The notes beneath the pieces are model-generated. The model was not told the DNA's origin, ran no database searches, and worked only from the letters and a program-made list of their open reading frames with translations. Of a stretch of 64,000 nt of DNA, positions 26,998 to 33,565 are shown in pieces. The translations under genes were made by a program, and so were the position numbers. Numbering within the stretch: the stretch's first letter is position 1; each line of letters begins with the position of its first letter. Source of the DNA: Flavicella sp965243265 (GTDB taxonomy: Bacteria > Bacteroidota > Bacteroidia > Flavobacteriales > Flavobacteriaceae); the NCBI GenBank assembly GCA_965243265.1, contig CBDEUL010000005.1:310001-374000 (forward strand), in the 5' to 3' direction.

Positions 26998-28674
26998 ATG
27001 AGTTTTACCAAGCGAACTAGAGCCCAAGAATCGTCAACTGCCATTGAGCACTTGTATGTTTCTATGCGCCATATGTTCACTAGAGGTTTTTACAAACCCA
27101 TGGGAGTTTCAGGAGAAACCTTAAGAACATCTCTTTTGGTATTACGTCCAGAAATATACGGATCCATAGCAGAAGAAAAATCAGAATTAAAAGGATTGCT
27201 GTATGTAATGGATAGGCTGCCAGAAGGCATAGAGCAATGTCAATACATCAATTTAACATCAAATGAAGGTTATTCACAATCATCTTTTAAAGTAATTGTA
27301 CCCCCTAAAAGAAGAAGAAACTGTTACCGTATAGATACTTCTCAAATGAATATTCAAATTACAAGAGGAAGATCAGATATCTATGATGTGCTAACACATT
27401 TAACTTTTCTGTTTATAGAAGCAACCAAAATAATGAAACGGGTTTTGGTAGATGTTAAGGCTTTAAAATATAGACGAGAGTGGTTGCTTTTAGAAGAAGT
27501 AGTTGTAAAAAATGTAAAAACAACTCAAAAAGAAAGAGAAGTGTTGTTTATGCATTTGGGAAGTATTTTGGAGAGAACCTATTTAGAAGTTCTTGAAATT
27601 TATACAGAGTTTAGTACCAAAGATCATCCAGACCGTTTCTTTCACTTTATTTATGATTTAGGAAAATCAGCTATTAATGAAGTTTTAAAAAAAGAAGAAA
27701 GGAAAGTAACTTTCAGTCCTTTGTTAGCAGAAGAATTAGGACATCATATTTATGGTGAAGTTTGGGCAAACAATGTAAAAGAAGTGCTCCAACAAGAAGG
27801 ATTGATACAAAAGCCGATTCATATTATTAGTGCAAATATGCACAGTGTTATGAATTCTTTATACGCGAAACAGTGTTTAAGTGATTTAAAAGTCCAAAGT
27901 GATTATGAGTTGTTTGAGTTGTTGAGTAAAGATGAAAAATTACGTTCAAGAGTACATAATTTTGCAAAAGAAAATGGACTAACCTATATCAAAGATTTTT
28001 CAGGAGCTAATATAAATGTTCAGCTAATAGACACCTCTAAAATAAATTTAGCAGAAACCGGTTTTACCTGTGAAAAATGTGTTAGCCCAGAAAGCCCAGT
28101 ATTGATTGTAATGGACTATGCTTTTGGAGAACAAGCTTATGAAACCATGGAAGAAATTTTAAAACCTTATGAAGATGATAAAGGGAAAGAGTTTTTCTTA
28201 GACGTGGTGTCGATTTCTATTATGGGGAAAGCTGGAGTTTTGGAAGGAAGTAAGGGAGATATAATGATTCCTAGAGCTCATATTTTTGAAGGGACAGCGG
28301 ATAATTATCCTTTTATTAACGAATTAACACAAGAAGATTTTAAAGCATCAAAATCAAATGTATTTGAAGGTTCTATGATTACCGTTTTGGGAACTTCATT
28401 ACAGAATAAAGATGTATTAAAGTTTTTTAAAGAATCTACCTGGAATACCATAGGATTAGAAATGGAAGGAGCCCATTATCAAAAAGCCATTCAGGCAGCT
28501 TCTAAAATAAGAAGAAATATATCTAAAGATGTAAAAGTACGTTATGCATATTATGCTTCGGACAACCCTTTAAAGACGGGAAGCACTTTGGCATCAGGAG
28601 GATTAGGTAGTTCAGGTGTACGCCCCACATATGAGATTACTCAAAAAATAGTAACCCAAATTTTTAATAGTTAA
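26998..28674 (+). CDS. DUF6909 family protein with a nucleosidase-like C-terminal half
   Basis: A 558-aa cytosolic protein that I recall as the flavobacterial DUF6909 family, with no assigned function. The N-terminal half (~1-250) is helical and charged. The C-terminal half (~255-558) looks like a Rossmann-type nucleoside phosphorylase/AMP nucleosidase fold. It has HIISANMHSVMN (~272), a glycine-bearing stretch SISIMGKAGVLEGSKGDIMIPRAHIFEGT (~400), MEGA at 489-492 and SDNPLKTG beginning at S521. In NP-I nucleosidases a Met-Glu pair binds ribose, and an Asp in an S-D motif about 25-30 residues later protonates the base. E490 and D522 would fill those roles. A sugar transferase gene follows after 6 nt. 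Confidence 0.75.
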   Translation: MSFTKRTRAQESSTAIEHLYVSMRHMFTRGFYKPMGVSGETLRTSLLVLRPEIYGSIAEEKSELKGLLYVMDRLPEGIEQCQYINLTSNEGYSQSSFKVIVPPKRRRNCYRIDTSQMNIQITRGRSDIYDVLTHLTFLFIEATKIMKRVLVDVKALKYRREWLLLEEVVVKNVKTTQKEREVLFMHLGSILERTYLEVLEIYTEFSTKDHPDRFFHFIYDLGKSAINEVLKKEERKVTFSPLLAEELGHHIYGEVWANNVKEVLQQEGLIQKPIHIISANMHSVMNSLYAKQCLSDLKVQSDYELFELLSKDEKLRSRVHNFAKENGLTYIKDFSGANINVQLIDTSKINLAETGFTCEKCVSPESPVLIVMDYAFGEQAYETMEEILKPYEDDKGKEFFLDVVSISIMGKAGVLEGSKGDIMIPRAHIFEGTADNYPFINELTQEDFKASKSNVFEGSMITVLGTSLQNKDVLKFFKESTWNTIGLEMEGAHYQKAIQAASKIRRNISKDVKVRYAYYASDNPLKTGSTLASGGLGSSGVRPTYEITQKIVTQIFNS

Positions 28675-28680
28675 TAAGAA

Positions 28681-29256
28681 ATGTTTAAAAGGGGGTTTGA
28701 TATTGTTTTTTCTTTGGTTGTAATTGTAGGTATGCTACTTTGGATTACTCCCATTATAGCCATTGTGATTTACTTAAACTCAGGCGAACGTCCCTTTTAT
28801 ATACAAGAACGAGTAGGTAAAAATGGTCTGCTTTTCAAAATTTATAAATTTAGGAGTATGAAAGGGGTACCCCCTGTAAATGACCCTTTGTTGTCGGATG
28901 AAGAATCTATGAGAATTACTGGGTTTGGAAAAATATTGAGAAAGTATAGAATTGACGAATTTCCTCAATTTATAAATGTTTTAAAAGGAGAAATGAGTAT
29001 CGTAGGACCACGTCCAGAAAGACAATATTTTTTAGACCTTATCATTAGTCATATTCCACAATACAAACAATTGCAAAAATTACGTCCAGGTATTACATCA
29101 TTAGGACAAATACGTTATGGTTATGCGGATAGCTTAGAGCAAATGAAATTAAGGGCTAGATATGATTTAGTTTATCTAGATAACTTATCTTTGTGGACTG
29201 ATATTAAAATTATCCTGTATACCATTGTTGTGGTTTTTAGAGGGAAAGGAAAATAA
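28681..29256 (+). CDS. Undecaprenyl-phosphate sugar phosphotransferase (WcaJ/PglC family)
   Basis: A 191-aa small-type bacterial sugar transferase that moves a sugar-1-phosphate from a UDP-sugar onto undecaprenyl phosphate, the first step of a surface glycan. The N-terminal re-entrant helix with a basic start (MFKRGFDIVFSLVVIVGMLLWITPII) is followed by PFYIQERVGKNGLLFKIYKFRSM (~38-60), the family core. Next come LRKYRIDEFPQFINVLKGEMSIVGPRPER (~88-116) with the catalytic Asp-Glu pair and PRPER, and LRPGITSLGQIRYGY. It is minimal in length, lacking the N-terminal membrane domain of WcaJ. No glycan cluster surrounds it. Confidence 0.93.
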   Translation: MFKRGFDIVFSLVVIVGMLLWITPIIAIVIYLNSGERPFYIQERVGKNGLLFKIYKFRSMKGVPPVNDPLLSDEESMRITGFGKILRKYRIDEFPQFINVLKGEMSIVGPRPERQYFLDLIISHIPQYKQLQKLRPGITSLGQIRYGYADSLEQMKLRARYDLVYLDNLSLWTDIKIILYTIVVVFRGKGK

Positions 29257-29267
29257 AAAGAAAAAAC

Positions 29268-30539
29268 ATGAATATTCTTATTTTAGGCTCTGGAGGAAGA
29301 GAGCATGCATTTGCATTAAAGTTATCTCAAAGTAATAAATTGTCAAAGTTATTTATGGCGCCAGGAAATGCTGGGACAGCAGAAATAGCAACAAATATAG
29401 CAATTGATCCTGTAGATTTTACAGCTGTTAAAAAAGCGGTTTTAGAGAATAATATTACCATGGTAATTGTAGGGCCTGAAGCACCATTGGTAGCGGGAGT
29501 ACACGATTTCTTTTTACAAGATGAAGACTTGAAAAACATACCTGTAGTAGGGCCTAAAAAGGATGGAGCAGAATTAGAAGGAAGTAAAGAGTTTTCTAAA
29601 AAATTCATGCAAAAACACGGGGTTCCTACAGCAGCATATGATGCTTTTACAGTAGAAACTTTAGAAGAAGGAAAAGCCTTTTTAGAAACATTAAAACCGC
29701 CATTTGTATTAAAAGCAGATGGATTGGCAGCAGGAAAAGGAGTTTTGATTTTGGAAACATTAGAGGAGGCAAAAGCTGAATTGGAAGATATGTTGACCAA
29801 TAAAAAATTCGGAGAAGCATCTACAAAAGTTGTTATTGAAGAGTTTTTAGACGGAATTGAATTGTCTGTTTTTGTATTAACAGATGGTAAAAGTTATAAA
29901 GTACTGCCTTCAGCAAAAGATTACAAAAGAATTGGAGAAGGAGATACAGGTTTAAATACAGGAGGTATGGGAGCAATTTCTCCAGTACCATTTGCAGATG
30001 AAGATTTCTTAGCAAAAGTAGAAGAGCGTGTTGTAATTCCTACAGTTGAAGGATTGCAAAAAGATGGAATTGATTATAGAGGATTTATTTTTATAGGTTT
30101 AATGAATATTGATGGAAACCCATTTGTAATTGAGTACAATGTACGTATGGGGGATCCTGAAACAGAAGTAGTAATTCCTAGAATAGAATCTGATTTGTTA
30201 GATTTATTTGAAGGTGTAGCAACACAAACATTGCACGAAAAATCTTTTAATGTAACGTCTCAAACAGCTACTACAGTAATGACTGTTGCAGGAGGTTATC
30301 CAGAAGCATATGAAAAAGGAGCTGTAATTACTGGTTTAGAAAATGTAGAAGATACTACTGTTTTTCATGCAGGAACAAAACAATCAGAAGGAAAAATAGT
30401 AACCAATGGAGGTAGAGTAATGGCGTTTACTTCTTTAGGTGATTCTATAGAAGAAGCGTTGAAAAAATCATACAATAGTATTTCAAAAGTTTCATTTGAT
30501 AAGATGAACTACCGTAAAGATATAGGATTCGATTTGTAA
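29268..30539 (+). CDS. purD: Phosphoribosylamine-glycine ligase (GAR synthetase)
   Basis: Catalyses ATP-dependent joining of glycine to 5-phosphoribosylamine, the second step of purine synthesis. At 423 aa it has the usual monofunctional length. The start MNILILGSGGREHAFALKL is the N-domain nucleotide-like loop. The ATP-grasp region contains FVLKADGLAAGKGVLI (~148-163) and VVIEEFLDGIELSVF (~187). The GMGAISPVP motif and EYNVRMGDPETEV (~283-295, metal-binding acids) are intact. It follows the sugar transferase by 11 nt. A perfect hairpin with a T run sits 66 nt downstream, inside the next reading frame. Confidence 0.98.
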   Translation: MNILILGSGGREHAFALKLSQSNKLSKLFMAPGNAGTAEIATNIAIDPVDFTAVKKAVLENNITMVIVGPEAPLVAGVHDFFLQDEDLKNIPVVGPKKDGAELEGSKEFSKKFMQKHGVPTAAYDAFTVETLEEGKAFLETLKPPFVLKADGLAAGKGVLILETLEEAKAELEDMLTNKKFGEASTKVVIEEFLDGIELSVFVLTDGKSYKVLPSAKDYKRIGEGDTGLNTGGMGAISPVPFADEDFLAKVEERVVIPTVEGLQKDGIDYRGFIFIGLMNIDGNPFVIEYNVRMGDPETEVVIPRIESDLLDLFEGVATQTLHEKSFNVTSQTATTVMTVAGGYPEAYEKGAVITGLENVEDTTVFHAGTKQSEGKIVTNGGRVMAFTSLGDSIEEALKKSYNSISKVSFDKMNYRKDIGFDL

Positions 30540-30581
30540 GAATCATTAGAATTTTTCTTAGATTGAATTCTTTTAAGAACT

Positions 30582-31688
30582 ATGTCTGAATTCAAAAATA
30601 TATACAACCCCGTAGATGCTTCTACGGGGTTTTTACAACCTAAAGTTTTGATAGCACCATTAAATTGGGGTTTAGGACATGCCTCTCGTTGTGTGCCAAT
30701 TATACATTTTTTGTTAGAAAATGGTTTTGAGCCTGTTTTAGCAAGCGATGGTGAAGCATTATTATTTTTACGGAAGGAGTTTCCTAATTTGGCATTTTTA
30801 GAATTACCACCTTACCAAATAAGATATTCCAATAGAGGAATCTTTTTAAAGTGGAAACTATTGATGTCTGCTTTTAAAATTAAAAAAGCAGCTAGAGAAG
30901 AAGAGCTCGTTGTAGCCAATTATTTAAGAGAAAATAAGTTGGTTGGTATTATATCGGACAATAGGTTTGGTGTCCGTCATAGTAGTATTCCTTCAGTTTA
31001 TATAACGCATCAAATAAATGTGCTATCTGGGGTTACAACGACGCTTACAAGTAAAATTCATAAAAAAATAATTTCCAAATTTACCGCTTGTTGGGTTCCA
31101 GATGTAGAAGGGGTTAATTCCTTATCAGGAAAGTTGTCCGAATATCGAAAAGATAAAATGAATCCTGTTTTTTTAGGTAGTTTAAGTAGACTTGTTTTTA
31201 AGAAGGTTGAAAAAGTATACGATATATTAGTACTCTTGTCAGGACCAGAGCCACAAAGAACATTGTTAGAAGAAAAATTAACAAAAGAGCTTTTTAACTA
31301 TCAAGGAAAAGTTCTTTTGGTAAGAGGAGTTGTAGAAGATGAAGGAGTTTGTATTGCTGAAGGAGCTATAACCAAAGTGGGGTGTTTGTTAACTGCTGAT
31401 TTGGAAGAAGCAATAAATGCTAGTAGCCTTGTTATAGCACGATCTGGTTATAGTTCTGTAATGGATTTGGCCAAGTTAAAGAAGAAAGCCTTTTTTATAC
31501 CTACTCCAGGTCAATCGGAACAAGAGTACCTAGCAAAATACCTTGCTGAAAAAAAGATAGCTCCATTTTGTTCTCAGCAAGACTTTAAAATAACTCTGTT
31601 AGAAAAGATGTATTCTTATACAGGGTTTGTGAAAGAATATCATAAAAATCTAGATAAGAGCTTGTTATGCTTTTTTCAAAGTAAATGA
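30582..31688 (+). CDS. MurG-like glycosyltransferase (family GT28-type fold)
   Basis: A 368-aa GT-B type glycosyltransferase. The start of the conserved domain is KVLIAPLNWGLGHASRCVPII (residues 21-41), typical of the family of undefined acceptor found next to cell-surface genes in Bacteroidota. The C-terminal donor site includes ASSLVIARSGYSSVMDLAKLKKKAFFIPTPGQSEQEYLAKYL (~285-325). The first 20 residues precede the usual family start, and their DNA contains a perfect terminator-like hairpin (30606-30634). An in-frame TTG at 30648 lies after the hairpin but would cut into the first beta-strand, so the ATG at 30582 is preferred. The 3' end overlaps the convergent kinase gene by 24 bp. Confidence 0.85.
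   Translation: MSEFKNIYNPVDASTGFLQPKVLIAPLNWGLGHASRCVPIIHFLLENGFEPVLASDGEALLFLRKEFPNLAFLELPPYQIRYSNRGIFLKWKLLMSAFKIKKAAREEELVVANYLRENKLVGIISDNRFGVRHSSIPSVYITHQINVLSGVTTTLTSKIHKKIISKFTACWVPDVEGVNSLSGKLSEYRKDKMNPVFLGSLSRLVFKKVEKVYDILVLLSGPEPQRTLLEEKLTKELFNYQGKVLLVRGVVEDEGVCIAEGAITKVGCLLTADLEEAINASSLVIARSGYSSVMDLAKLKKKAFFIPTPGQSEQEYLAKYLAEKKIAPFCSQQDFKITLLEKMYSYTGFVKEYHKNLDKSLLCFFQSK
30606..30634 (+). terminator. Perfect hairpin with T run inside the glycosyltransferase start
   Basis: AACCCCGTAGA-TGCT-TCTACGGGGTT, an 11-bp perfect stem followed by T's. By form it is an intrinsic terminator for purD, yet it lies 24 nt inside the preferred reading frame of the next gene. It may be the purD terminator with a later translation start, or an attenuator. 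Confidence 0.7.
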
Positions 31689-32702
31689 AAAAGTAGTTCC
31701 TTTTCCGTATTCACTTTCTAAACTAACAGTTTCTTTATGAGCTTCAATAATATGTTTTACGATAGAAAGTCCTAGCCCAGAACCTCCTTGATCTCTAGAT
31801 CTACTTTTATCTACTCTGTAAAAACGTTCAAAAATACGACTGATATTTTCTTCTTTGATACCTTCTCCGTTGTCGGCAACTTGAATTACAATTTTGTTTT
31901 TTCCTTTAGGCTTTATACTGACCATGGTAACTCCACCAATTTTTCCATATTTAATAGAATTTTCGATGAGGTTAATTAACACTTGTTCAATTTTGGCAGC
32001 ATCGCCCGAAACAAAGATTGGAAACTCATAAAATTTATCAAAACGTAAGGTCATGTTTCTTTTTCGAACTTTCATTTCAAAGAGATCAAATACGTTTTGA
32101 ATCATTTCAAGACAGTTAAAAGGCTGAATGGTTAAGTTTAAGTCGTTACTTTCTAATTTAGAAATCATATCTAAATCTTTTACAATTGAAGCCAGTCTTT
32201 CTACTCCAATATTTGCACGCTCTAAATAACGATCTCTAATTTCTTTGTCTTCAGCAGCACCTTCTTTTAAGGTTAAAATATAACCTTGTACTGTAAATAA
32301 AGGAGTTTTTAATTCATGAGAAACATTTCCTAAAAACTCTCTTCTATAGGCTTCACGTTCGTTTAGCGATTCTATTTCTAATTGTTTGTCTTCCGCAAAT
32401 TTTTGCATTTCCTTAGAAAGAGATTCTATATCTGGTGTGATAGATCTTTTGTTGAGGTTGTTTAAGTCTAGTAGTGAGACATCTTCGTATATTTTTAAAA
32501 CACGTTTGTAAATAAACTGTTCTACACGTTTTTGAAGAATTACAAAAAGCGCAAAAAAGATGATTCCAGTAGCGTATAAAGTAACCTCAATATCAACAAT
32601 ATTATATTTAAAGTATAATAAAAAAGAAAAACCTCCGACTGTTAATGCGGTAAACAGAACGGAAGTTATAAAGGCGAAAGCGTAGGTCTTTTTAATTTTC
32701 AT
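31665..32702 (-). CDS. phoR: PhoR-type sensor histidine kinase
   Basis: A 345-aa membrane kinase. Two hydrophobic helices (~8-30 and ~40-57) leave only a tiny external loop, as in PhoR proteins that sense through partner transporters. The dimerisation box FLGNVSHELKTPL contains the phosphorylated His129. The ATPase domain carries the N box (LINLIENSIKYG, ~230), G1 (VADNGEGI) and G2 (GGSGLGLSIVKHII). No PAS or HAMP domain is obvious. It overlaps the upstream response regulator gene by 11 bp, so expression is coupled. Assignment to phosphate control rests on the neighbouring transport genes and the downstream PiT-PhoU fusion; the kinase type itself is general. The gene symbol is tentative. Confidence 0.85.
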   Translation of the reverse strand: MKIKKTYAFAFITSVLFTALTVGGFSFLLYFKYNIVDIEVTLYATGIIFFALFVILQKRVEQFIYKRVLKIYEDVSLLDLNNLNKRSITPDIESLSKEMQKFAEDKQLEIESLNEREAYRREFLGNVSHELKTPLFTVQGYILTLKEGAAEDKEIRDRYLERANIGVERLASIVKDLDMISKLESNDLNLTIQPFNCLEMIQNVFDLFEMKVRKRNMTLRFDKFYEFPIFVSGDAAKIEQVLINLIENSIKYGKIGGVTMVSIKPKGKNKIVIQVADNGEGIKEENISRIFERFYRVDKSRSRDQGGSGLGLSIVKHIIEAHKETVSLESEYGKGTTFSFTLKKA

Positions 32703-33384
32703 TTAATACAAATTTGTAACCTACTCCTTTTACGGTTTTAAAATAATCGTCTCCTAGTTTTTCACGTAGTTTACGAATATGAACATCAATAGTTCTTCCT
32801 CCAACAACCACTTCATTTCCCCAAACTTTATCTAAGATGGTTTCTCTTTTAAATACTTTATCAGGTTTTGAGGCTAGTAAAGAAAATAGCTCGAATTCTT
32901 TACGAGGCAATACTATTTTTTCATTGTCTTTAATAACCAAATAAGCTTCTCTGTCAATAACAATACTACCTAAAGTAGTTTTGTCTATGTTGGCATTGTT
33001 TTCTTTAACTCTTCTTAGTAGTGATTTTACTTTGCTAACTAAGATTTTAGGTTTTACAGGTTTGGTGATGTAATCATCAGCTCCTGCATCAAAACCAGCA
33101 ACTTGAGAATAGTCTTCTCCTCTTGCGGTTAAAAATGAGATAATTGTATTCTCTAGCCCTTCGGTAGCTCTTATTTTTTCACAAGCCTCAATACCGTCCA
33201 TTTCAGGCATCATGATGTCTAATAAAATCAAATGAGGTTTGTGTTTTATAGCTTTTTCTATGGCTTTAATCCCGTTACTAGCAGTATGGATTGTGTATCC
33301 TTCGTTTTTTAAATTGTAACCTACAATTTCTAAAATGTCTGGTTCATCGTCTACAAGTAATATTCTGATATCGTTTGTTTTCAT
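32692..33384 (-). CDS. phoB: PhoB-type response regulator (OmpR family)
   Basis: A 230-aa two-component regulator. The receiver domain (1-120) has the acidic pocket DDE (12-14), phospho-acceptor Asp56 in LLDIMMPEMDG, a Thr in FLTARGED and Lys in YITKPVKP. The winged-helix DNA-binding domain (~135-227) has the OmpR/PhoB pattern (LPRKEFELFSLLASKPDKVFKRETILDKVWG ... RTIDVHIRKLREKLGDDYFKTVKGVGYKF). It is transcribed divergently from the TonB receptor gene across 181 bp that hold 11-bp-spaced TTAAC-like repeats, so it probably controls both sides. Its promoter -7 box is exact (TAGTTTTG). The gene symbol follows from context and is tentative. Confidence 0.88.
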   Translation of the reverse strand: MKTNDIRILLVDDEPDILEIVGYNLKNEGYTIHTASNGIKAIEKAIKHKPHLILLDIMMPEMDGIEACEKIRATEGLENTIISFLTARGEDYSQVAGFDAGADDYITKPVKPKILVSKVKSLLRRVKENNANIDKTTLGSIVIDREAYLVIKDNEKIVLPRKEFELFSLLASKPDKVFKRETILDKVWGNEVVVGGRTIDVHIRKLREKLGDDYFKTVKGVGYKFVLNEN

Positions 33385-33408
33385 ACAAAAATCATTTTCT
33401 TATCAAGG

Positions 33409-33416
33409 CAAAACTA
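33409..33416 (-). promoter_or_regulatory. Promoter -7 box TAGTTTTG of the phoB-phoR operon
   Basis: Exact TAnnTTTG match on the minus strand (plus-strand CAAAACTA), 24 nt before the ATG. Confidence 0.5.
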
Positions 33417-33443
33417 ATTAATAAATTGGTCGAGCATATCCAC

Positions 33444-33512
33444 TTTACAATCATTTAACGTTCTTTTTCAAATTTAACATTAATTTCACATAACAGTAAA
33501 CTGTGGGTAACT
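33444..33512 (+). promoter_or_regulatory. Candidate Pho boxes: 11-bp-spaced TTAAC-like repeats
   Basis: Two pairs of six-base units are each spaced exactly 11 bp: TTTACA (33444) with TTAACG (33455), and TTAACA (33474) with TTCACA (33485). A further in-phase GTAACT starts at 33507. PhoB and PhoP of other bacteria bind direct repeats with an 11-bp period, and Bacillus PhoP boxes are TTAACA-like. A -7-like box (GAATTTTG, 33533-33540) lies downstream toward the receptor gene. Binding by the adjacent regulator is inference. Confidence 0.5.
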
Positions 33513-33565
33513 TCTTTGTTAGCTATTCTATAGAATTTTGCACCGTTAAAAAATGAGATATCATA

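Noticed and set aside
29327..29800. 157-codon minus-strand frame inside purD
   Set aside because: Shadow of a highly conserved gene; no independent support.
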